This document shows, piece after piece, positions 8,872-15,962 of a stretch of DNA of 54,712 nucleotides; the stretch's first letter is position 1, and the number at the start of each line of letters is the position of its first letter. The notes beneath the pieces are model-generated. The model was not told where the DNA came from and ran no database searches. It worked only from the letters and a program-made list of their open reading frames with translations. Both the position numbers and the translations under genes were made by a program. The DNA comes from Bacteroidota bacterium (GTDB taxonomy: Bacteria; Bacteroidota; Bacteroidia; 2-12-FULL-35-15). The DNA is taken from NCBI GenBank assembly GCA_029237775.1, contig JAQZBR010000011.1, forward strand, positions 1 to 54,712, read 5' to 3'.

Positions 8872-8987
8872 TTATAATGCTGTGTAAAAAAGTACAAAAA
8901 GACAATCACGCAGATGAGTACACCAATAACAAGTCCGTAAACATTTTTCCAGGACTTCAGGATCGGAGATGGTTCTTCGTCTTTCAT
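8868..8987 (-). CDS. 39-residue single-pass membrane microprotein
   Basis: This ORF of 39 codons plus stop reads MKDEEPSPIL, KSWKNVYGLV, IGVLICVIVF, LYFFTQHYK (broken into tens). It has an acidic head, one hydrophobic helix (about residues 17-34) and a short polar tail. Its ATG at 8987 is the next base after the TAA of the PIG-L gene (8988-8990), and its TGA overlaps the symporter ATG by four bases (ATGA). This exact fit between two real genes is strong support. It may be a small subunit or regulator of the symporter. I know of no named family for it. Confidence 0.75.
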   Translation of the reverse strand: MKDEEPSPILKSWKNVYGLVIGVLICVIVFLYFFTQHYK

Positions 8988-11471
8988 TTATTTGTTTTGA
9001 GGCAGACTTAATAAATTCACAAACAAGCGGTAAGCACCCGGTACTCCTGCAGGTAATTCGCGAAAGAATACAAGGCCGGTGTATACAAAATTACCTTTGC
9101 CATATTTTGCTATGATGAGGCTTCCCTCAGATGCTTTATCATCAGGGTCGTTCATCGAGAAGATCTTTTCATATTGTTTATCGATTTCTGTCGCAAAATA
9201 AATTCCACGTTCCTGGATCCAACCCTCAAAATCTTTCTGAGTAATTGCATTAGGAAAATTTAAGACAGGATGTTTGTCACCAAGGATTTTCACTTCGGCA
9301 TTTTCATTTGTAACGCGATCACGCGAAATGGTAAAAGGATACGGACCGATCTTGGCCTGCACCGGTCCTATTCTGTTATTTGTATTGTACTGCACTATCA
9401 GATTGCCTCCCTTAATCACATATTCCATAAGCTTCGAATAGTGTACCTGCAAGCGGTCGTTCGTGTTATAGGCACGAATCCCCGAAACAATTGCATTATA
9501 TTTCGACAGGTCCGTATTGCTCAGCAATTCATCTGTGAGGATAGTTACATTATAACCTATTTGCTTAAGGGACGCAGGAACATCATCACCCGCTCCCGGT
9601 ATATATCCGATTTCAATACCGGATTTTTTCAGATCAATATGTACGAGCCCCGCTTCCGAATCACTCAGAATAAACTGATAAGGAATATGATCATACTCAA
9701 TCCGCTTAATACTCTTGTTAAATGAACTACCATTTACCATTGCAGAAGCTTCAATTTTTCCATCAACCGCATGTTCATCAGCCATTATGCTGACCGGGAT
9801 TGTCACTTCATCCCCTTTTGCGGATAATTTAAAATCGGGAGAGAGAATATTGATCTTCCAACCGGAACCCGCTATAATATTCAGTCTACCGGAAACACTC
9901 GCTGTATTCGCTTTTACTGTAATTAAAAATGTTTTTGCATTACCATCCGTAAAGACAAAAACTTTTTCAGGAAAATTAATCGTTACAGGGGGAAGTATTT
10001 CGAAAGGGCGGTAGATCTCTCCTTTTACGGGATCAGTAGATTTAAAAACGATCCCACGCTCAATATTTAATGGTAATCCCGCAAGGGTAATATTAAAAAC
10101 GACTTTAGTCGAATTCTCATTTTCAGGCTTTCCGATCATTGCTACTGACTGAACTTTATACATTCCCGTTTCATGCTTTTCATTCAACCAATATGGATTA
10201 GAAAAAGCGGCTTCTGCCGAAAGCTTTTCCTTTCTCTTAAATGTATACAGTTCATTATTTTTCAGGTCGAGGGCTGTTGTTGTGTCACTTTGCAGATAAG
10301 TTATTTTATTGAGCTTAGCGTCAACAGCATTTCTTTTTAAGAGTTGAACATTCACCGCGACATCTTCTCCCGGAATCCCTATGTAATCAGATGCAGTCGC
10401 CTCCATCCACAATCCCGCACAGGCGAGCAACAATTCTTCGGTTTCTTTCAGCTTTTGCTTTTTCCAATATTTGAGCTCCGGGATTTTTTCATCCAGATTA
10501 TTCAATTGATTGTGGATAGCAACAAGATCATTGACACTTTTTGCAGGAAACTGAGGATCGTATTTTTTAATACAGTCATCGATCACCTTGAGTATTTTTT
10601 CCTGTCCCTTAAATCTGCTCCAGTCTTTTTTTATTCCCTCAAACAGATCTGTTTTTACACTATCACCCTTCAGAAGTTTAAAATATTCAATTGAACTCCC
10701 CCGCTGTCTTGCAGAACCAAAGCCCTGACTTTTATGACAAGAGCGGCTTTCCGCTGCGATCTCGCCATAATTCTTTCCTAACAATGCATTATATCCCCCT
10801 ACGTCAATTTTTAATTGATCAGGAGAAGTTGTATTAGTTGTCCCAAAATTAAAGGTGTTCCAGAATATTCTTTTTGCCTGCCATACTTCGGTCGATTTAA
10901 GCTGTTCAGGAAAACGTTTCGGATCAGCCGCAGCGTCAAATGCTTCAACAGCCAAAATAGCTGAAGCGGTGTGATGCCCATGGCCTCCTTCGCCTGTGGT
11001 CGGGAACCTGCAGATGATCACATCAGGTCTGAACCTCCGTATGGCAAGAACAACATCAGAGAGAACGCTATCCTTATTCCAGAATGAAAATGTTTCCTCC
11101 GGGTTCTTCGAAAATCCGAAATCATTCGCGCGTGTAAAGAACTGTTCGGCACCATCTGTTCTTCTTGCTGCGAGCAATTCCTGGGTGCGTATCAAACCGA
11201 GTAATTCACCTTGCTCTTTTCCAACAAGGTTCTGTCCTCCATCGCCTCTTGTAAGCGAAAGATAACCCGTACGCGCTTTTTGCTCATTGGCAAGATAGCC
11301 CAGCAAACGTGTGTTTTCATCATCAGGATGAGCTGCAATGTACAACACGCTTGTGGCATTCTTTAATTTCATGAGCCCCTGCAGGATCTCTGCAGAATTC
11401 ATAGAACGGGGTGTTTGTGCAAAAGCAGCAAACGCAAATAAATTAAAGCAGAGAAGAAAATGCTTTTTCAT
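8988..11471 (-). CDS. PIG-L family deacetylase with C-terminal ThuA/GATase-like region
   Basis: Starting at the ATG at 11471 gives 827 residues with a clean signal peptide (MKKHFLLCFNLFAFAAFAQ); the longer frame to 11504 adds 11 residues before it and was rejected. The zinc motif AHPDDE is at residues 47-52, with RGDGGQN downstream and the second zinc motif GHGHHTAS near residue 165. This is the LmbE/PIG-L fold that removes acetyl groups from N-acetyl sugars. Middle regions look like beta domains; the last 220 residues (YIPGAGDDVP, VSGIRAYNTNDRL, KYGKGNFVYTGLVFFRELPAG) resemble a class I GATase/ThuA-like domain. It is the first gene of an operon with the microprotein and symporter, suggesting uptake coupled to periplasmic deacetylation. 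Confidence 0.9.
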   Translation of the reverse strand: MKKHFLLCFNLFAFAAFAQTPRSMNSAEILQGLMKLKNATSVLYIAAHPDDENTRLLGYLANEQKARTGYLSLTRGDGGQNLVGKEQGELLGLIRTQELLAARRTDGAEQFFTRANDFGFSKNPEETFSFWNKDSVLSDVVLAIRRFRPDVIICRFPTTGEGGHGHHTASAILAVEAFDAAADPKRFPEQLKSTEVWQAKRIFWNTFNFGTTNTTSPDQLKIDVGGYNALLGKNYGEIAAESRSCHKSQGFGSARQRGSSIEYFKLLKGDSVKTDLFEGIKKDWSRFKGQEKILKVIDDCIKKYDPQFPAKSVNDLVAIHNQLNNLDEKIPELKYWKKQKLKETEELLLACAGLWMEATASDYIGIPGEDVAVNVQLLKRNAVDAKLNKITYLQSDTTTALDLKNNELYTFKRKEKLSAEAAFSNPYWLNEKHETGMYKVQSVAMIGKPENENSTKVVFNITLAGLPLNIERGIVFKSTDPVKGEIYRPFEILPPVTINFPEKVFVFTDGNAKTFLITVKANTASVSGRLNIIAGSGWKINILSPDFKLSAKGDEVTIPVSIMADEHAVDGKIEASAMVNGSSFNKSIKRIEYDHIPYQFILSDSEAGLVHIDLKKSGIEIGYIPGAGDDVPASLKQIGYNVTILTDELLSNTDLSKYNAIVSGIRAYNTNDRLQVHYSKLMEYVIKGGNLIVQYNTNNRIGPVQAKIGPYPFTISRDRVTNENAEVKILGDKHPVLNFPNAITQKDFEGWIQERGIYFATEIDKQYEKIFSMNDPDDKASEGSLIIAKYGKGNFVYTGLVFFRELPAGVPGAYRLFVNLLSLPQNK

Positions 11472-11555
11472 AGAATCAGAAAACAAAAATTTAAAATCGG
11501 ACATGAAGGTACTGATAATTACCTGTAATTTTAAGAAGCATCAACCGGCTATAAT

Positions 11556-13160
11556 CTACCTGCGGTGCATCAGCCTGTCAAGATTCTTCTCAATGTACTT
11601 TTCTGATGTGATCAGGGCTTTCTGAATTCTTCTTGCATAATAGATACTATCCATCACTTCTTTATTCTTCTGGTGCAGATGGTCATAAGCCCTGTCCACC
11701 ATAACCTTTTGCTCCTCGATAATTTTTTTCTGTCTCCTTGTTACATTGAACCTGTTTAGTACCATTACCAGGAAGGCGGCAAAAAGGGCCAGACTGCCGA
11801 ATAATGCATAACGAAGTGTCTTTTCCTGCTTAAGACTGGCATTCTGTGCAGCCAGCTGCGCATCTTTGATCATGCTTTCACCCGCATTCCTTACCGAGTC
11901 GGCAGCGGACTTTTTTTCATATTCATATTTAAGATGATTTTTCAGGGCGACCTTTTTTGTCTCCTGATTATTTATACTGTCACGCATATTAACATGCAAC
12001 ACATGCATCTCCAGGGCACTTTTCCAGTTGTTCCTTAATGTATATAATTTCCAAAGGTTTTCTGCCGAATTACTGATCTCTTCCGGATAACCCAACTCTT
12101 TGGATAATTTAAGAGAGCGATCAAGATATTTTTCGGCAGTAGCCAGATCATTTTTTACTAAATAGATCTGTCCGATACGGTTGGTCACAAAAGCCATTCC
12201 CCACTTATCACCCAGCTCTTCAAATAAGTCAAGACTTCTTCTATATGACTCTCCTGCTTCCGCATAATTTTTATTCTGATCGTGGATCTTCCCAATATTC
12301 TTCTCTGCGCTGGCGATCCCTTGTTTGTCTCCCACCTCTTTCCGGATCCTCAATGCTTCCTTATAATAATATAAGGCTGAATCATAATTTTTCATATCGT
12401 TAAAGAATTCACCGAAAGAATTATACGCATAGCCCATACTGTACTTCTCCTTCTTTGCGGCATACAGCTTTAAACTTCTTCTGAAATATGCCTTCGCTTC
12501 CGGAAAATTCCCCTGATCCTTATATACAAAACCGATATTCAGCAGGCATGTGGCCACACCGGAAGAATCTTTTAATTCCTCATCGAGCTTAAGTGACTTT
12601 GCATAATAATCCAGTGCTTCAGGGATCCGGCCTTGTTTAAAAAAGATAAGTCCAATATTATTGTATGAAGTTGACATTCCATGCTTATCCTTGATCCTGC
12701 TTTTAATTTGAAGGCTTTTGTTGTGATAAAACAAAGCGTCTTCCAGCCGTCCAAGATCCTTATATATCGCACCGATATTATTTAAAAGAGTGGCTTCATC
12801 TTTTTCCATACGGAGCTTTTGCGTTATGGTCAGGGATTTTTTATAATATCCCAACGCACCGTTAATATCACCGAACTGTTCTTTTAAATAGGCGATCCAA
12901 CCGTACACATTGTAAATTGCTTTATCGTGATTGCTTTTTTCAGCGATCTCCTTAGCCACAATACAATACTTCATTGATTTGTCGGGAGCATTATTATAAT
13001 ATTGTTGTGCAAGGTGAATTAAAGCATCAACCTTTACTGTATCGTGCGCGTTTCCTTCAGCCACTTTACTGAGCGAATCAACTGCTCTGAGATCCTGGGC
13101 AGACAGGTATTGGACGGTGAATACTAAAAGGAGGCAAAGACAAAGTCGTTTTATAACCAT
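11556..13160 (-). CDS. TPR protein with membrane anchor and coiled coil
   Basis: This is a 534-residue protein. A signal peptide (MVIKRLCLCLLLVFTVQYLSAQ) is followed by about eight 40-residue TPR units (ATLLNNIGAIYKDLGRLEDA, STSYNNIGLIFFKQGRIPEA), a membrane helix near residues 448-466 (YALFGSLALFAAFLVMVL) and a cytoplasmic coiled coil. It ends in DSIYYARRIQKAL and TSEKYIEKNL. In many Bacteroidota that motif links TPR sensors to a SpoIIE phosphatase, but here the protein stops right after it. Shorter versions of this type are also known, so truncation is not certain. Periplasmic sensing is inferred from topology. Confidence 0.88.
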   Translation of the reverse strand: MVIKRLCLCLLLVFTVQYLSAQDLRAVDSLSKVAEGNAHDTVKVDALIHLAQQYYNNAPDKSMKYCIVAKEIAEKSNHDKAIYNVYGWIAYLKEQFGDINGALGYYKKSLTITQKLRMEKDEATLLNNIGAIYKDLGRLEDALFYHNKSLQIKSRIKDKHGMSTSYNNIGLIFFKQGRIPEALDYYAKSLKLDEELKDSSGVATCLLNIGFVYKDQGNFPEAKAYFRRSLKLYAAKKEKYSMGYAYNSFGEFFNDMKNYDSALYYYKEALRIRKEVGDKQGIASAEKNIGKIHDQNKNYAEAGESYRRSLDLFEELGDKWGMAFVTNRIGQIYLVKNDLATAEKYLDRSLKLSKELGYPEEISNSAENLWKLYTLRNNWKSALEMHVLHVNMRDSINNQETKKVALKNHLKYEYEKKSAADSVRNAGESMIKDAQLAAQNASLKQEKTLRYALFGSLALFAAFLVMVLNRFNVTRRQKKIIEEQKVMVDRAYDHLHQKNKEVMDSIYYARRIQKALITSEKYIEKNLDRLMHRR

Positions 13161-13296
13161 CTTACTTATATAATAAATTGATTTTAGAATGGAGCAGTAA
13201 CATGTGTTCTGTCACGTTACTTAGTTCTAAAGATAATAATTTCCGGAATTGAAAAGAAAGGGAGATTCACTCGATATAAATCAGAGATAAGCAGAG

Positions 13297-13758
13297 TTAG
13301 CGAAGCTCCTCAAATGCATCTTTGATGATATTCCAGATTTCATCAAGAGCGATAATGCGCGGTTTGAGAAAGGATATTATTTCGGGCCAGGTATCTTTAT
13401 TATACAAATTTACATTTGAGATCTCTTTGTAAATTCTGGAGATCAGTTTTCTATGTTCATCAGTATACTCTTTTTCCCAAACCCATTCTTCGTCTAAACC
13501 TTCATGAATAATCGTTTTAAAATCAGAAAATCTGTCGTAATACAATTCACGCCACAACGGATCAGGATGAGTAAGCTGAATGGATATTAAAGCTTTTTTC
13601 TGATCGGCATGCATGCGGAAATAAACGTGCTTATACCCTGTATGATAATTGATCCAGTTGATCCGCAAACCTTCGCTTCCGGGATGCAAAGACATATATT
13701 TCCCGAATGCGATCCAGAATTCCTGCTTTAGCTGAGCTGCTTCATTACGCGAGTACAT
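13297..13758 (-). CDS. DUF4268 domain protein
   Basis: This 153-residue soluble protein has the DUF4268 pattern: KQEFWIAFGKYM at the start, KHVYFRMHADQKKALISIQL, then WEKEYTDEHRKLISRIYKEI and a helical end with ALDEIWNIIKDAFEEL. The family is related to restriction-like nuclease proteins when fused to other domains, but this stand-alone Bacteroidota form has no known role. Its ATG lies two bases after the stop of the upstream membrane-protein gene, so the two are probably translated together. Confidence 0.85.
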   Translation of the reverse strand: MYSRNEAAQLKQEFWIAFGKYMSLHPGSEGLRINWINYHTGYKHVYFRMHADQKKALISIQLTHPDPLWRELYYDRFSDFKTIIHEGLDEEWVWEKEYTDEHRKLISRIYKEISNVNLYNKDTWPEIISFLKPRIIALDEIWNIIKDAFEELR

Positions 13759-13760
13759 TA

Positions 13761-14156
13761 TTAGATTCCATTATAGTGAACACCGCGATCTCTTTTATAA
13801 ATACCGTAATAAAAAAACAGTCCGGAAACAACGATCCGTAACAACACATTAATTAATACAGACGATGAAGTTCCAAGAATGCACGCGTAAACTTCCAGAA
13901 GCCCCGAAGTAAGATGCAACGTTATAAGAGAAATAATTATGGCTTTAAGAGCTTGCTGATCCGTGATCTTCCTGGAAAGGAAAGAAAGAACTGACAGGCT
14001 GATCTCAGAAGCCGCAAGTAAATAGCAGATTAAATTTGCTGAAGGGTCCAATGTGATTCCCACGGTAGAGGGTATCAATTGCGGAGCAACGATCAGCACA
14101 ATCCCTGCAAAGAAGGTGATAAGTGCGTGAAGTGTAAAGAGTAGCTTAAGGTTCAT
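13761..14156 (-). CDS. Hypothetical four-helix membrane protein
   Basis: The start at 14156 (MNLKLLFTLHALITFFAGIV) gives 131 residues with four hydrophobic segments; the longer frame to 14216 adds 20 residues without membrane character. I do not recognise a named family beyond a general resemblance to small DUF4345-type or DoxX-like membrane proteins. It is the upstream partner of the DUF4268 gene with a two-base gap. Confidence 0.75.
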   Translation of the reverse strand: MNLKLLFTLHALITFFAGIVLIVAPQLIPSTVGITLDPSANLICYLLAASEISLSVLSFLSRKITDQQALKAIIISLITLHLTSGLLEVYACILGTSSSVLINVLLRIVVSGLFFYYGIYKRDRGVHYNGI

Positions 14157-14341
14157 GGCGTTATATCCAGCAACAATTTCTAAAGATACTTTTTGTACAC
14201 ATGAACTCAATACCAATGATTTTCTCTCTGGCTAAGATAACATTCCGCTGAACGAAATCCTTAACAGAACCGCTTTTTCCTGTCATAACTTTACTTAAGA
14301 ATTAGTAAATAAAGAAATTGTAACCATAAAAACCAAAAAAA

Positions 14342-14551
14342 ATGAAAACCATAATCTCAATTGCTGCAGCAAGCCTTCTAATGTTCTCTGCATGCAAAAA
14401 ATCGGAAATTCAAGACGTGAAACCCATGACAGTCAATGACAATACGGATCTGAGGCCGGAGGGTAAACTTGCTGCGAGTGCAAACGACAATAAAGATGTG
14501 ACGTTGGGCGAAAGCCAAATGGACGACCATAGTCCGAATGAGCCATATTAA
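14342..14551 (+). CDS. Small hypothetical lipoprotein
   Basis: This 69-residue ORF has a type II signal peptide (MKTIISIAAASLLMFSAC; lipobox FSA-Cys18). The mature part is about 50 residues, hydrophilic and acidic at the end, with no recognisable domain. Two lysines follow the cysteine, and the lipoprotein export signal used by Bacteroidota for surface display needs acidic residues there, so a periplasm-facing anchor is more likely. A clear terminator follows. Short length and lack of a family keep confidence moderate. Confidence 0.7.
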   Translation: MKTIISIAAASLLMFSACKKSEIQDVKPMTVNDNTDLRPEGKLAASANDNKDVTLGESQMDDHSPNEPY

Positions 14552-14570
14552 AAAGCATTAAAAAATTAGC

Positions 14571-14602
14571 TCCGGAATACTGAACTCAGTGTTCCGGATT
14601 TT
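14571..14602 (+). terminator. Terminator of the small lipoprotein gene
   Basis: A 13-bp stem with one G-U pair (TCCGGAATACTGA at 14571-14583 with 14586-14598) is followed by TTTTTT. The minus-strand gene ends just beyond it at 14603. Confidence 0.88.
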
Positions 14603-15037
14603 TTATGCCTCATCAATATGTGGCGCCCTTCTCGTTTTATACATCCGGTACAACCATCCACCGAACCATGCAAGCGGTGGCCCGAGCACTGCTTTTGTCA
14701 AATTGACCCAGAATGGCGCGTGATTCCACAATAAAATAATTCCAACACCCCACATGATCGCCTCTTTTGTCCCAAGGATAAAGACTGCTTTCTTCGCTTG
14801 CTCCCTGGCCAGCCATGCTGTTACATAGGCACCTGCGATAGCGAAAACGCTATGATAGATAAGGTCGGCCATAACATGCTCTGTGTCAAACATAGGTGAA
14901 AGCGGCTTTGGCAAAACCCCAAACAGATAAAGAATAAAATGCGTGAGAACGGTAAGAATAGCCGCAGTTGCAATTCCTGCAACAACAGAAAGGATCAACC
15001 GGTAGGGAATATTAAATCGTTTAAGAAGCTTTTTCAT
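14603..15037 (-). CDS. Hypothetical membrane protein
   Basis: This 144-residue protein has three or four hydrophobic segments: LILSVVAGIATAAILTVLTH, LIYHSVFAIAGAYVTAWL, GTKEAIMWGVGIILLW and a short one in WVNLTKAVLGPPLAWFGGWL. The C-terminal tail is basic. I do not recognise a characterised family. It stands alone. Confidence 0.72.
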   Translation of the reverse strand: MKKLLKRFNIPYRLILSVVAGIATAAILTVLTHFILYLFGVLPKPLSPMFDTEHVMADLIYHSVFAIAGAYVTAWLAREQAKKAVFILGTKEAIMWGVGIILLWNHAPFWVNLTKAVLGPPLAWFGGWLYRMYKTRRAPHIDEA

Positions 15038-15085
15038 AATCCTGACAATTTAATATTCATGCCAATAATCATGAAAAAGCTAAAA

Positions 15086-15109
15086 ATAAAAAGGCCGCGG
15101 GGAGCGGCC
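15086..15109 (-). terminator. Hairpin terminator downstream of the 48-codon ORF
   Basis: GGCCGC at 15093-15098 pairs with GCGGCC at 15104-15109 around a GGGGA loop (plus-strand order). On the minus strand it is followed by CTTTTTATTTTTAG. No annotated gene precedes it on that strand except the short ORF at 15134-15280. Confidence 0.7.
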
Positions 15110-15133
15110 ATTATATTGAATCAATACTAATTT

Positions 15134-15280
15134 TTAGATAGTTCTCTTTTTGTAAGGATCAGGAAACTGGATTCTCTGTTCCACTAAAATTGGTAATTGC
15201 TTCATACTAAAACGTCTGTGTAGACGAGCGATCATTATTGCATTTCTTACTTTGTTTATCAGTTGGCTTAGGAATTTCAT
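15134..15280 (-). CDS. Possible 48-residue basic small protein
   Basis: An ATG at 15280 opens 48 codons that end in TAA at 15134. The product starts MKFLSQLINKVRNAIMIARL and ends FPDPYKKRTI; it is basic with a possible amphipathic N-terminal helix. An AAAGAAAC sequence sits directly before the ATG, and a hairpin with a T tract follows 25 bases after the stop. The hairpin shows that something on this strand is transcribed here, either this peptide or a small RNA. No family is recognised. Confidence 0.45.
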   Translation of the reverse strand: MKFLSQLINKVRNAIMIARLHRRFSMKQLPILVEQRIQFPDPYKKRTI

Positions 15281-15481
15281 GTTTCTTTATATTTAGATTG
15301 ATACTGGCTATTTGTTTTCCCGTTTCGGCTATTAAAAATCAGCTTTCGTTGGTTACATGATTATAACGTGAATCGGGACTCGAATATTTGTTTTGAATTG
15401 CTAAAAAATGTGAAAATACATCTTTCAACCATTATATACCGGCTCCTGGCTATTCAAACGGGGTGAATAACTCCAAAGCAT

Positions 15482-15508
15482 AAAAAAAGCCATCTTGCGA
15501 TGGCTTTT
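15482..15508 (-). terminator. Terminator of the 83-residue hypothetical gene
   Basis: A perfect 10-bp stem (AAAAGCCATC at 15485-15494 with 15499-15508) closes a TTGC loop; on the minus strand it ends in seven Ts. Confidence 0.92.
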
Positions 15509-15550
15509 CAAACTTTAAATAATCATTATTTAAAACACTGATCAAACGTC

Positions 15551-15802
15551 TTAATTGATCAACTCTGTTATATCGATATTTTCGAGGTATTTATCAATTC
15601 TTTTTCCGTTCTCTAATACCCTGATATCTTCAATCCTGTTAAATACGATGGAATAAACGATCTCAACGAATTCTCCGTCCATTGCATATAACCAGGTTTC
15701 GAAATCCAGGTCTTCGTAAGAAATTACAAACTCTCCCTTGCGCATGAGAATCTCGATCTTCTCTTCTATCGGCAACTGTTTGTATACATCATGTAGTTTC
15801 AT
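15551..15802 (-). CDS. Hypothetical protein, 83 residues
   Basis: This small acidic soluble protein starts MKLHDVYKQLPIEEKIEILM and ends YLENIDITELIN. It has its own terminator 43 bases downstream. I do not recognise a family. The sequence has ordinary coding composition, with helices in the first 25 residues and alternating strands in the middle. Nothing in the neighbourhood suggests a role. Confidence 0.7.
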   Translation of the reverse strand: MKLHDVYKQLPIEEKIEILMRKGEFVISYEDLDFETWLYAMDGEFVEIVYSIVFNRIEDIRVLENGKRIDKYLENIDITELIN

Positions 15803-15910
15803 GGCTTCTAATTTTTAATAAAGTTACGACCGTGTGAAGTGGAAAAGCGGCTTTTTTCGGTAAACGGAAAGTTTAATGGGTTCTTAAACGATTTTGAGAG
15901 GCTGTAAAAT

Positions 15911-15944
15911 AAAAAGGACCGATACATATTGTATCGATCCTTAA
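15911..15944 (-). terminator. Terminator of cyanophycin synthetase gene
   Basis: A 12-bp stem with one mismatch (15914-15925 with 15931-15942) has a five-base loop and, on the minus strand, a CCTTTTTATTTT tail. Confidence 0.85.
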
Positions 15945-15962
15945 ATTTTTTAATCAACAGTT

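Noticed and set aside
9270-10014. Two plus-strand ORFs inside the PIG-L gene
   Set aside because: They are shadows of a strongly supported gene on the other strand, with no domain features.
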